NCBI GenBank assembly: GCA_023387295.1 | Contig: JAEWIG010000182.1 | Span: 1 to 24,240 of the forward strand | DNA from: Bacillota bacterium | GTDB taxonomy: Bacteria; Bacillota; Bacilli; Bacillales; Cytobacillaceae | DNA: 24,240 nucleotides | Direction of reading: 5' to 3' | Shown: positions 1-8,086 of the stretch, piece after piece | Position numbering within the stretch: the stretch's first letter is position 1 | Layout: each line of letters starts with the position of its first letter | Notes under the pieces: generated by a model | Told to the model about the DNA's origin: nothing | What the model saw: the letters and a program-made list of their open reading frames with translations, nothing else | Database searches by the model: none | Program-made: the position numbers and the translations under genes

Positions 1-2
1 TC

Positions 3-1103
3 TTAACGCTATAGACCCCGGATGGTGAATTTCTTCGCGCAAATAATCAGCATAAACAATATGTAATTGGGCAGGAAATCGATTTTTTTCCAGTGTCTCT
101 CGAAGAAAGAAAATTTAATTTTATTCATTATCTACAAACCTTTAGGGGAAAAAGTGTATTAGCTGCTGCATTACTATGCATATTTATATTTGCAACAATA
201 TTTCCTTTTTTTGGTGATGATAAAGTATATGCCTATATGTCGATTGATGTAAATCCAAGTATTGAATTAGGAGTTAATGAAAAGTTCCAAGTCATTGAAA
301 TGATTCCATATAATGATGAAGGAAAGGAGATCATTGCAAGCATTCCTAAATGGAAAAAGAAAAATATCCATGAATTAACAAGCGTAATTATTCATGAGAT
401 GAAGGAAAAAGGATATATCAAAAATAATCCTGCAGTATTGCTTGCTACCGTATCCAATAAAGAAAACGAGTTAGAAAAAAACATTAGTTGGAAAAAAGAA
501 ATGTCTGCAATACAGAACATAGTGAGTAATGAGAATCTAAAGTTAAAAGTGATTGAAGGCTCAAAAGAAGAACGAGAAAAAGCTAAGGAAAAGGGGCTCA
601 CTACTGGGAGTTATAAAGAAAACCAGCTAGTAAAAGAGACTAAATCAACTTCTCCATTTAAAGAGAATTCAGATCCTAAAGAGACTTCAGTAAATGGTAA
701 TAATAATGAAAAGCAAACTACTACGGACAATGCTAACAAAACCGAGTCTTTAAAGCAAAGTGAACAAGATTTTGAAAAACAAGAAAATAAAAACGAAAAT
801 AAGGATAAACCAGTTCCACCAGGGCAAGAAAAGAAAAAAGAAAATATCGAAATGAATCATACTTCTAAATGGGAACATCAGTCTGATAAGAAGGACAAAC
901 AAAATAATAAAAAAGATAAAGATAAAAATAAAGACAAGAATAATGATAAAAATAAAGATAGAAAAAAAGATGATGACGACGAAGACGAAGACGATGATAA
1001 AGATGATGATGATGGTGATAGAAAACAAAAAAATAAGGATCGGTATGAAAAAGAACATCATCAAAAACAAAAAGACAATAACAATAAAAATGACAGAGAT
1101 TAA
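3..1103 (+). pseudogene. rsgI: RsgI-type anti-sigma-I factor, in-frame TAG in the N-terminal domain
   Basis: RsgI is a membrane anti-sigma factor that holds SigI through a short cytosolic N-terminal domain. The frame open to the left edge reads L-T-L, then TAG (12-14), then TPDGEF and, further on, IGQEIDFFP, which looks like the RsgI N-terminal domain; a Leu codon (TTG or TTA) is expected at the stop. The next possible start is GTG at 93, without a well-placed ribosome site, giving 336 residues. From that GTG, residues about 20-40 form one membrane helix. Residues 48-59 hold the conserved AYMSIDVNPSIEL core, with the Asn54-Pro55 bond at which RsgI proteins are reported to self-cleave. From about 160 to the end the chain is a disordered Lys/Asp/Glu/Asn-rich tail, as in B. 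subtilis RsgI. Family assignment is strong; whether the stop is real or a sequence error is open. The sigI gene would lie just left of the window. Confidence 0.75.
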
Positions 1104-1137
1104 AAGTCCGGAGATTAAATTCCGGACTTTATTTTTT
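1103..1137 (+). terminator. Rho-independent terminator after rsgI
   Basis: A perfect 10-bp stem (AAAGTCCGGA at 1103-1112 with TCCGGACTTT at 1121-1130) is followed by a run of six T at 1132-1137. It starts on the rsgI stop codon and separates rsgI from the convergent SASP gene. Confidence 0.9.
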
Positions 1138-1142
1138 GGGGA

Positions 1143-1340
1143 TTAGCTTTTTCCTCCGCCAATCTGCGCTTGTGCTTGCTGTACAAGTCTTTTTGTAATC
1201 TCTCCGCCTACGGAGCCGTTTGCACGGGAAACCGTATCAGATCCTAGAGTCACACCAAATTCTTGCGCAATTTCATATTTAACCTGATCTAAATATTGTT
1301 GAATACCGGGAACTAGTAGTTTATTGCTGCTATTTGCCAC
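1143..1340 (-). CDS. sspD: Alpha/beta-type small acid-soluble spore protein
   Basis: A 65-residue alpha/beta-type SASP, which coats and protects spore DNA and is degraded at germination by the GPR protease. The GPR-type recognition stretch EIAQEFGV lies near residues 23-30, and the second conserved block (GSVGGEITKRLVQQAQ) is intact. The start is GTG at 1340, supported by AGGAG at 1351-1355 on the minus strand. A sigma-G-like -10 box (CATACTA) lies about 55 bases upstream. The symbol sspD rests on position next to rsgI, as in B. subtilis from memory; by sequence alone it could be any alpha/beta SASP paralogue. It is convergent with rsgI and divergent from ktrD. Confidence 0.9.
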   Translation of the reverse strand: MANSSNKLLVPGIQQYLDQVKYEIAQEFGVTLGSDTVSRANGSVGGEITKRLVQQAQAQIGGGKS

Positions 1341-1393
1341 CTTTTTTCAACTCCTATAATAATTTAGGACGGAAGTTACTCCTCCTGTATTGG

Positions 1394-1400
1394 TAGTATG
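1394..1400 (-). promoter_or_regulatory. Sigma-G-like -10 element for the spore protein gene
   Basis: On the minus strand this reads CATACTA, the textbook sigma-G -10 box, 53 bases before the GTG start. The -35 is less clear: TGAATG is present but only 13 bases upstream of the -10, shorter than the usual 17-18. Forespore expression is expected for this gene family. Confidence 0.45.
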
Positions 1401-1538
1401 ATTAAAAATGCTCCATTCATGAGTGGAAATTTTTTAATTTCCTAGAATAACTTTTCCCCATTATCAAAAAATATACTTTCAATTAGCTTTGTTTTTCATT
1501 ATGATAGATAGATGAAAAGAATGAAGGGGTTTGTAATT

Positions 1539-2903
1539 ATGTGGAAAAAGATAAGAGTCTGGCTGAATAGACTATCTCCTGCTCAGGTAATATCAGGCTA
1601 TTATCTATTGGCCGTAACAGTCTCAGTTCTATTACTAAGGATTCCAGCGGTTCATCAGCCTGGTGTAAAAGTTTCGTTTATAGATACGGTTTTTACAGCG
1701 GTAAGTGCAGTAAGCGTGACAGGGCTGACGGTTGTAAATATTTCAGAAACTTACAGCACCTTTGGTTATTTTGTGATAATGTTTATTCTCCAATTCGGTG
1801 GCATTGGGATTATGGCACTGGGTACTTTTTTTTGGTTGATTTTAGGGAGAAAAATTGGTTTGCGTAGCCGTCGTTTAATAATGGCGGACCATAATCAATA
1901 TGCCTTATCGGGTCTTGTTAATCTAATTCGAGAGATTATCAAAATTATTTTAGTAATTGAATTACTTGGTGCAATTATTTTAGGTTTTCACTTTCTGAGG
2001 TACTACCCAACTTGGGAGGAGGCATTTCTCCAAGGTTTATTTGCATCCGTTAGTGCAACAACAAATGGGGGAATGGATATAACGGGTGGTTCGCTTGTTC
2101 CGTATAGTGGTGATTATTTTGTCCAGCTCATTACGGTTATTTTAATCGTTCTAGGTGCAATAGGATTCCCAGTATTAATCGAAGCGAAACAATATTTATT
2201 TAATAAAAAGGATGAATTAGGTTTAGCGTTTAAATTTTCTTTATTTGCAAAATTAACTACACTTACATACGCTGTTCTTCTAGTTATTGGAACGTTAGCC
2301 ATTTTAATATTGGAATTTCAGCATTATTTTAAAGGAATGTCTTGGCATGAAAGCTTTTTCTATGCTTTATTTCAATCGGCAAGTACGAGAAGTGCGGGAC
2401 TTACGACAATGGATGTTAGCGAATTCTCAATGCCAACATTACTTGTATTAAGCATTTTGATGTTCATTGGTGCCTCTCCGAGTTCAGTGGGTGGAGGGAT
2501 TCGAACGACAACTTTTGCCTTAAATATATTATTCATTTTTCATTTTGCAAAAGGAATGCGTCATATTAAAATTTTTAATCGTGAAATACATCAAGATGAT
2601 ATCCTAAAATCGCTTGCGATTACAATATTGGCTAGTTTGATGTGTATCTTGTCTGTTGTCATATTGTGCTTTACGGAGAAACAGCACGCTCTGATCGAAA
2701 TTATTTTTGAGGTTTGCTCCGCATTCGGTACAACCGGGATGTCGATGGGGATTACTCCAGATTTAAGCTTTGTTGGAAAATGCATTATCATGATTTTAAT
2801 GTTTATTGGTAGAATTGGCTTAACTACTTTCCTTTTTATTATTGGAGGAAAAGAGAAGAAGGCAAATTATCACTATCCGAAAGAACGAATTATAATTGGT
2901 TAA
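1539..2903 (+). CDS. ktrD: KtrB/KtrD-type potassium (sodium-coupled) transporter membrane subunit
   Basis: Membrane subunit of a Ktr-type K+ uptake system of the TrkH/KtrB superfamily; it normally works with a cytosolic RCK subunit (KtrA or KtrC), not seen here. The four pore-loop signatures are present in order: SVTGLTVV, ATTNGGMDI, STRSAGLTT and FGTTGMSMG, each with the filter glycine, between hydrophobic helices over the whole chain. I chose ATG 1539, giving 454 residues, because GAAGGGG sits at the right distance; an upstream in-frame ATG at 1512 has no ribosome site. Neighbours rsgI and the SASP gene match the ktrD locus of B. subtilis as I recall it, which is why I prefer ktrD over ktrB. 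No ydaO-type c-di-AMP riboswitch fits in the short upstream gap. Confidence 0.85.
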   Translation: MWKKIRVWLNRLSPAQVISGYYLLAVTVSVLLLRIPAVHQPGVKVSFIDTVFTAVSAVSVTGLTVVNISETYSTFGYFVIMFILQFGGIGIMALGTFFWLILGRKIGLRSRRLIMADHNQYALSGLVNLIREIIKIILVIELLGAIILGFHFLRYYPTWEEAFLQGLFASVSATTNGGMDITGGSLVPYSGDYFVQLITVILIVLGAIGFPVLIEAKQYLFNKKDELGLAFKFSLFAKLTTLTYAVLLVIGTLAILILEFQHYFKGMSWHESFFYALFQSASTRSAGLTTMDVSEFSMPTLLVLSILMFIGASPSSVGGGIRTTTFALNILFIFHFAKGMRHIKIFNREIHQDDILKSLAITILASLMCILSVVILCFTEKQHALIEIIFEVCSAFGTTGMSMGITPDLSFVGKCIIMILMFIGRIGLTTFLFIIGGKEKKANYHYPKERIIIG

Positions 2904-2905
2904 AT

Positions 2906-3033
2906 AATAGGGGCTGTCCGAAAACGAAGAGCCTGGCACCTTCGACATATTTATATAGATGCGAATTCGCTAATACGCATCTATATAACGTGTTGTAAGG
3001 AGAGAGCCAGGCACTTATCGGACAGCCCCTATT
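2906..3033. repeat. 128-bp nested palindrome (MITE-like or bidirectional terminator)
   Basis: Three nested inverted repeats fill the space between two convergent stop codons: an outer perfect 15-bp pair (2906-2920 with 3019-3033, containing GGGGCTGTCCG), a middle pair GCCTGGC/GCCAGGC (2931-2937 with 3006-3012) and an inner perfect 13-bp pair (2951-2963 with 2976-2988). Between the middle and inner stems the arms still pair partly. No T-run follows either arm, so it is a poor classical terminator. Its ends resemble short non-coding repeats of Bacillus genomes. It has no coding capacity. Confidence 0.75.
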
Positions 3034-3383
3034 TAATCTGTTCCTCGACTAACATCATGTTCTGGGTGCATAAATGGACTCGCTTGGGGACGTTTCTTTC
3101 TTTCCAAAAGGTCTTTGTTTTCAGCTGTATTCCAGCCAATATCATTAGTTGGATGAACCCATTCTTCACCTGCCATAATAGCGGGATCAACATCTTCGCT
3201 CCAATTTTCAAGTGGTGAGTTTTCAGACGTATATATGCTGTCTCCGATCATTACACCATGTGAGTTTTTAAAGGTAGGCTCCATTCTAATTCCAGTTCCC
3301 TTAAAGCTTGGTGCTTCAATTTGATGTGGAAGCGTTTCGTCTATACCGATCATTTGTCCAGTTTTCTTCTTTTCGTTTATCAT
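3033..3383 (-). CDS. Small acidic protein, DUF3905-like
   Basis: A 116-residue soluble protein without signal peptide or membrane helix. The central part (EEWVHPTNDIGWNT) and the C-terminal HPEHDVSRGTD resemble a Bacillus-only family that I recall as DUF3905; its function is unknown to me. The start is ATG at 3383, directly behind an AAGGGGGGA ribosome site; an in-frame start at 3440 would add 19 residues with no ribosome site. The stop codon overlaps the right end of the nested palindrome. A spore-related role would suit such lineage-restricted small Bacillus proteins, but nothing in the sequence shows it. Confidence 0.7.
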   Translation of the reverse strand: MINEKKKTGQMIGIDETLPHQIEAPSFKGTGIRMEPTFKNSHGVMIGDSIYTSENSPLENWSEDVDPAIMAGEEWVHPTNDIGWNTAENKDLLERKKRPQASPFMHPEHDVSRGTD

Positions 3384-3538
3384 CAAATCCCCCCTTTTTT
3401 TATTTTTTAGCATTTGTAATGTGAAATGAAATATGAACATTTTCTAATTGAAAAAAGTAGAAAATTAATTGGTGAATGAAAAGCGATGTAAAGCGAAAAA
3501 TAGGCATATAAGAATTTGATAAATTGGAGGAGACTATT

Positions 3539-3700
3539 ATGGTAAAAAGAAAAGTACAATTTAACGCTGCAGAAAAATATTCAAAAACACCGAAGAAAAA
3601 CCTTCAAGAAGCAGAATTTTCAACAGAATTTAGTCAGGGTGAAGACCCGATGAAAGGGGCAAATCGTAACTCCGCAAAAGGAAGAAAGGGCAGAGCTTAA
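3539..3700 (+). CDS. 53-residue basic hydrophilic protein, unrecognised
   Basis: ATG 3539 lies eight bases after GGAGG (3526-3530), and the frame runs 53 codons to TAA. The product begins MVKRKVQFNAAEKYS, contains AEFSTEFSQGEDPMKG and ends in the strongly basic NRNSAKGRKGRA. It has no cysteine or hydrophobic segment. Composition and size recall minor small acid-soluble spore proteins or other tiny spore-associated Bacillus proteins, but I cannot assign it to a named family. A strong hairpin terminator follows 30-120 bases downstream. The ribosome site and terminator make it a convincing gene despite its size. Confidence 0.7.
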   Translation: MVKRKVQFNAAEKYSKTPKKNLQEAEFSTEFSQGEDPMKGANRNSAKGRKGRA

Positions 3701-3731
3701 GAAAAATTATGGAGTTGTAGCTAGACTAAAA

Positions 3732-3821
3732 TAGAGAAAGAGAACCGTCGTCTGCATGCGCCCCAAATTTTAGATAGTATGTCTAAAATTTGGGGTGCAG
3801 TTCGTTTCCGATTCTCTTTTT
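3732..3821. terminator. Long hairpin terminator between convergent genes
   Basis: A perfect 14-bp stem (3761-3774 with 3782-3795, core CCCCAAATTTTAGA) sits inside a weaker outer stem (AGAGAA near 3734 with TTCTCT near 3812) and is followed by TTTTT at 3817-3821. It can stop plus transcripts from the 53-residue gene and probably also serves the convergent radical SAM gene. Confidence 0.8.
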
Positions 3822-3835
3822 ACACTGATTTATTT

Positions 3836-5581
3836 TTAAATAGACGATGAAGAAAAAATCATTGGCTTCTCATTTTCAGGGTCGAAGTAGATGAGAAGTG
3901 TTGTTTCTTTTTTCTCCAATTGACCATTCATAAAATAATGATCAATGTCAAAAGAAAGTTTTTCAATGAGTGTGTGCTTATAAAGCTCTTTTTCATTTAA
4001 CTGTAGTTCGACAAATTCAGAACCTAACTGAGCTGGGTTTTGTAAAATAGTTTGATAAATAGATGAACGCTCGGATTTATCTAAGCTAGAATTCCACCAT
4101 GGTTTTCTTGGTTTGTATCTTTGTCTTGATAGATAGTCATATTTCATTAATCCTTTAATAATATCCAGGTCAGCTATCTTGATGGATTGTAAAAATTCGT
4201 ATAGACGTTTAAATAAATCCTCTAATTGATGACCAATTCTTGACCACCCTTTTTCCTCCCAATAGGTACCGAAGTTTTGAAAGAAGTCGAAAGAAGATGG
4301 GAAGGAGTTAGTAACAAGGTATTCTATCGTGAAATCCATCCGATGAGCGTTCCAATATTTCTCTAAGACATCCTCAACCTGCTTAATTTTAATAATATCA
4401 TCGAAAGACAGGACACTATTAGCGAGCATTTCGTATGGAGCATTGTCCATATACACATATTTATGCTGAGCTGCGTTTATCCGTAACCCTGTTCCTCTTA
4501 GCAGCTTAAGAAAACCAAGCTGAAGCTCCTCTGGTCTCATCGCGAACACATCGTTAAATGTTTTTCTGAATGAATGATAATCCTCTTCTGGTAAACCAGC
4601 GATTAAGTCGAGATGCTGATCAATTTTCCCGCCTTCTTTCACCATCATGACAGTTCGAGATAGCTTTTCGAAATTCTGCTTTCTCATTACAAGCTCATTT
4701 GTGTAATCATTCGTCGATTGAACGCCGATTTCAAAGCGGAATAACCCAGGTGGTGCTTCTTTGTTTAGAAACTCAATGACTTCTGGACGCATAATGTCAG
4801 CTGTAATTTCAAATTGAAACACAGTACCAGGCAAATGCTCATCAATGAGGAATTGGAACATTTCCATCGCATAGCTACGGCTTATGTTAAAGGTCCGATC
4901 GACAAATTTAATGGTCTTTGCACCATGATTCATTAAATAACGAATGTCATCTTTAATTTTCTCTCTATCAAAGTAACGAACACCCACTTCAATAGAAGAA
5001 AGGCAGAATTGACATGTGAAAGGGCAACCACGGCTTGTTTCAATATAAGTTACCCGTTTTGAAAGATGGGGAAGATCCTCTTCAAATCTGAAAGGTGATG
5101 GTAGCTCTCTTAAATCTAGCTTATTTCGCTGAGGATTAATTTTTATTTTCCCTTCATGACGATAGGCAATGCCATGCACATTCTCAAGCTGAAGATCTCC
5201 AGATAGCTCTACAAGCAATTGTTTAAAGGTTTCTTCACCTTCACCGATGACAATATAATCAAATTCATGAACAGATTCCATCCAATCTATCACATCATAG
5301 GTAACTTCAGGACCGCCTACGATAATTTGGATAGTCGGATCAATTTTCTTAATCATTTTCACAACTTTAATTGTTTCTTCTATATTCCATATGTAACAAC
5401 TAAAGCCTATAACGGTTGGTTTCTTTTGAATAAGATCCGTAACGATATTCATCACTGGGTCTTTAATTGTATATTCGGCAAGATCAATATCAAATTCAGG
5501 ACGAGCAAAGGCCTTTAAATAGCGTATAGCAATATTCGTATGAATGTATTTCGCATTAAGTGTTGAACAAACAATCTTCAT
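3836..5581 (-). CDS. B12-binding domain radical SAM protein
   Basis: A 581-residue cytosolic enzyme with a cobalamin-binding-like N-terminal domain (about residues 1-150, including the IIVGGPEV segment), a radical SAM domain starting at about 165 with the CX3CX2C cluster motif Cys186, Cys190 and Cys193 (GCPFTCQFC), and a C-terminal extension of about 200 residues typical of DUF4080-type members. The family uses a [4Fe-4S] cluster and S-adenosylmethionine; the substrate of this branch is unknown to me. I chose ATG 5581 because AAAGGGG precedes it and MKIVCSTLNAKYIHTN is the natural start of the B12-binding domain; the frame stays open 35 codons further upstream to 5686, without support. It is monocistronic, and divergent from lutA. 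Confidence 0.85.
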   Translation of the reverse strand: MKIVCSTLNAKYIHTNIAIRYLKAFARPEFDIDLAEYTIKDPVMNIVTDLIQKKPTVIGFSCYIWNIEETIKVVKMIKKIDPTIQIIVGGPEVTYDVIDWMESVHEFDYIVIGEGEETFKQLLVELSGDLQLENVHGIAYRHEGKIKINPQRNKLDLRELPSPFRFEEDLPHLSKRVTYIETSRGCPFTCQFCLSSIEVGVRYFDREKIKDDIRYLMNHGAKTIKFVDRTFNISRSYAMEMFQFLIDEHLPGTVFQFEITADIMRPEVIEFLNKEAPPGLFRFEIGVQSTNDYTNELVMRKQNFEKLSRTVMMVKEGGKIDQHLDLIAGLPEEDYHSFRKTFNDVFAMRPEELQLGFLKLLRGTGLRINAAQHKYVYMDNAPYEMLANSVLSFDDIIKIKQVEDVLEKYWNAHRMDFTIEYLVTNSFPSSFDFFQNFGTYWEEKGWSRIGHQLEDLFKRLYEFLQSIKIADLDIIKGLMKYDYLSRQRYKPRKPWWNSSLDKSERSSIYQTILQNPAQLGSEFVELQLNEKELYKHTLIEKLSFDIDHYFMNGQLEKKETTLLIYFDPENEKPMIFSSSSI

Positions 5582-5832
5582 TAATAGTGCCCCTTTAAGA
5601 GTAATCAACATTCCATAAGCGTATTTGGCCCAGAATTTAATCGTTTTATGTAGAAAATAACCCTTTATCTTCTGAGGCATCCGCAACTAGTAATTATAGC
5701 TTATTATGGACAAAATTGATAGACAAGAACCGCCCGTAGCAAGTTAAATCTTCTCTTCGAAAGATTTGTTTAAAAGTTTTGGAAAAAATGCACCGTATGA
5801 AGTCGAATTTGTAGTAAGATTTAGAATAAAGT

Positions 5833-5852
5833 GTGAAGTCTATTTTGTTCAC
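5833..5852. promoter_or_regulatory. Dyad GTGAA-N10-TTCAC upstream of lutA
   Basis: A 20-bp inverted repeat with perfect 5-bp arms two helical turns long, 46 bases before the lutA start, in the only intergenic region that could carry the lut promoter. It does not match the LutR operator as I recall it, so it is only a candidate operator. Confidence 0.25.
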
Positions 5853-5897
5853 GATTAGTCATTATTAATTAATTTTTTTAGGAAGAGAGATGACACG

Positions 5898-6614
5898 ATG
5901 AGGGTAAGTCTTTTTGCGACATGTATTGTGGACATGTTCCAGTCGAATGTTGGAAAGGCAACTGTCGAGGTATTAGAGCGACTTGGGTGTGAGATTGATT
6001 TCCCTGAATCGCAAGTGTGCTGCGGGCAGCCTGCCTATAACAGTGGATATGTGAAAGAATCAAAGGAAGCAATGAAAAGAATGATTAATACGTTTCAGCA
6101 TGCAGAATACGTTGTTTCACCATCAGGATCTTGTGCCTATATGTTTCATGAATATCCAAGTATTTTTAAGGGAGACCCTGTTTGGGAACCGAAAGCGAGA
6201 GCATTAGCGGAAAAAACGTATGAGTTAACACAGTTTATTGTTGATGTTTTAAAGATTGAAGATGTAGGGGCACGATTAGAAGGAAGGGCAACCTTTCATA
6301 CTTCTTGCCATATGACAAGATTATTAGGTGTGAAAGAGGCGCCAATGACTCTATTAAAAAATGTACAAGGTTTAACGATTACAGAGTTACCTGGAAAGCA
6401 TAATTGCTGTGGATTTGGCGGAACATTCTCTGTGAAAATGGCGCAAATATCGGAACAAATGGTTGATGAGAAGATACACCATATAGAGCAGACAGAGGCA
6501 GAATATTTAATTGGTGCAGATGGTGGCTGTCTAATGAATATTGGTGGCAGAATTGAACGCAAAGGAAAACCAATTAAGGTTATGCATATTGCAGAGGTTT
6601 TAAATAGTCGATAA
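5898..6614 (+). CDS. lutA: L-lactate utilisation protein LutA, CCG-domain iron-sulfur protein
   Basis: First subunit of the LutABC complex that oxidises L-lactate to pyruvate. The protein has 238 residues, the family length, and carries the two CCG cysteine-rich motifs: Cys41-Cys42 (VCCGQP) with Cys9 upstream, and Cys170-Cys171 (NCCGFGG) with an upstream HTSCH and downstream GGCL. These bind an iron-sulfur cluster, as in the glycolate oxidase GlcF and heterodisulfide reductase HdrB families. GGAAGAGAG precedes ATG 5898. It is first of three genes (lutA, lutB, lutC) in one operon. Neither the regulator lutR nor the permease lutP is adjacent, so lactate uptake and control must be encoded elsewhere. 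Confidence 0.95.
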   Translation: MRVSLFATCIVDMFQSNVGKATVEVLERLGCEIDFPESQVCCGQPAYNSGYVKESKEAMKRMINTFQHAEYVVSPSGSCAYMFHEYPSIFKGDPVWEPKARALAEKTYELTQFIVDVLKIEDVGARLEGRATFHTSCHMTRLLGVKEAPMTLLKNVQGLTITELPGKHNCCGFGGTFSVKMAQISEQMVDEKIHHIEQTEAEYLIGADGGCLMNIGGRIERKGKPIKVMHIAEVLNSR

Positions 6615-6659
6615 AACTTCCTAATCTATGATATGGATGGAAAAGGGTGAGAGATAAGA

Positions 6660-8084
6660 ATGTCGATGAAAATTGGAAATGATGCTTTTAATGAGCGTGT
6701 AAACGATGGCATCAATAATGCCTTTATGAGAGGCGCAGTTGCTGGTGTTCAAGATAATCTTCGTCAAAGAAAGTTAGATGCTGCAGATGAACTCGGAAAC
6801 TGGGAAGAATGGCGTTCCTTAGGTGAAGAAATTCGCCAACATGTATTAGATAACTTGGATTATTATTTATATCAATTAAGTGAAAGTGTGGCAAATCGTG
6901 GGGGACATGTTTTCTTCGCAAAAACTGCTGAGGAAGCAAGTCAATATATTCAAGATGTTATAAAAGAAAAGAATGGACAGAAAGTTGTTAAATCAAAATC
7001 AATGGTGACAGAGGAAATTAACTTAAATGCTGTTCTTGAAAGTGCCGGATGTGAAGTGATTGAGACCGATTTAGGTGAGTACATTCTTCAACTAAATGAT
7101 AATGAGCCACCTTCGCATATTATTGGTCCTGCCATGCACAAAAATAGACAGCAGGTTAAGGATGTTTTCACAAAAAAGATTAACTATCAAAAGTCAGATA
7201 GTCCAGAAGAATTGGCATGGCATGCACGTGAAACGTTGAGAAATGAATATTTAACTGCCGATGTCGGGATTACGGGCTGTAATTTTGCTGTTGCTGAAAC
7301 AGGATCGATTTGTTTAGTTACGAATGAAGGAAATGCAGACCTTGTAATGGCGCTACCAAAAACCCAAATAACGGTAATGGGGATGGAGAGAATTGTCCCA
7401 ACCTTTGAGGAATTGGATGTGCTTGTTAGTTTACTATCGAGAAGTGCGGTTGGACAAAAGCTACCTAGTTATGTAACCGTTCTAACAGGTCCAAGAGACG
7501 AAGGAGATGTAGATGGGCCTGAAGACTTCCATTTAGTCATTGTTGATAATGGTAGGTCTGCTATTCTTGGTGGAGAGTTTCGCTCCATCCTTCAATGTAT
7601 CCGTTGTGCGGCATGTGTGAATGTTTGTCCTGTGTACCGCCATGTGGGGGGACATTCCTATGGCTCCATTTATTCAGGGCCAATTGGGGCAGTATTGTCT
7701 CCACTTTTAGGCGGATATGACGATTATAAGGAGCTTCCATATGCTTCAACATTATGTGGAGCTTGTACAGAGGCATGTCCCGTGAAAATTCCATTACACG
7801 AACTATTATTAAAGCATCGGCAAGTAATCGTAGAAAAAGAAGGGAAGGCACCAATTTCTGAAAAGTTGGCCATGAAGGCTTTTGGGCTCGGTGCAGCTTC
7901 TTCATCACTTTACAAAATAGGCTCGAAAATTGCGCCAACAGCAATGAATCCATTTACGATCGGTGATAAAATCTCGAAAGGTCCAGGCCCATTAAAAGCA
8001 TGGACAGAAATTCGCGAATTTCCTGCACCTCATAAAGAACGGTTTCGTGATTGGTTCAAAAATCGTCCTGAAGGAGGGGAGTAG
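6660..8084 (+). CDS. lutB: L-lactate utilisation iron-sulfur protein LutB
   Basis: Second subunit of the LutABC lactate oxidation complex, 474 residues, near the usual length. The N-terminal two thirds form an LUD-type domain (containing NVGIT-like VGITGCNFAVAETG near residue 205). The C-terminal part has two ferredoxin-type motifs: Cys313, Cys316, Cys319, Cys323 (CIRCAACVNVCP) and Cys366, Cys369, Cys373 (CGACTEACP). Translation starts at ATG 6660 after AAAGGGTGAG; a second ATG two codons later is possible. It ends two bases before lutC, indicating coupled translation. Confidence 0.95.
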   Translation: MSMKIGNDAFNERVNDGINNAFMRGAVAGVQDNLRQRKLDAADELGNWEEWRSLGEEIRQHVLDNLDYYLYQLSESVANRGGHVFFAKTAEEASQYIQDVIKEKNGQKVVKSKSMVTEEINLNAVLESAGCEVIETDLGEYILQLNDNEPPSHIIGPAMHKNRQQVKDVFTKKINYQKSDSPEELAWHARETLRNEYLTADVGITGCNFAVAETGSICLVTNEGNADLVMALPKTQITVMGMERIVPTFEELDVLVSLLSRSAVGQKLPSYVTVLTGPRDEGDVDGPEDFHLVIVDNGRSAILGGEFRSILQCIRCAACVNVCPVYRHVGGHSYGSIYSGPIGAVLSPLLGGYDDYKELPYASTLCGACTEACPVKIPLHELLLKHRQVIVEKEGKAPISEKLAMKAFGLGAASSSLYKIGSKIAPTAMNPFTIGDKISKGPGPLKAWTEIREFPAPHKERFRDWFKNRPEGGE

Positions 8085-8086
8085 GA

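Noticed and set aside
750..1070. A 106-codon minus-strand frame, very rich in Phe and Ile, opposite the rsgI tail
   Set aside because: It is the mirror of the AAA/GAT-rich low-complexity codons of rsgI and has no ribosome site.
3505..3511. CATATAA upstream of the 53-residue gene as a sporulation -10 box
   Set aside because: It matches CATACTA at only five of seven bases, and no suitable -35 lies at 17-18 bases.
5740..5897. A cre site or sigma-A promoter before lutA
   Set aside because: No sequence comes within two mismatches of the cre consensus, and the TTG-like and TAT-like boxes are not at usable spacing.
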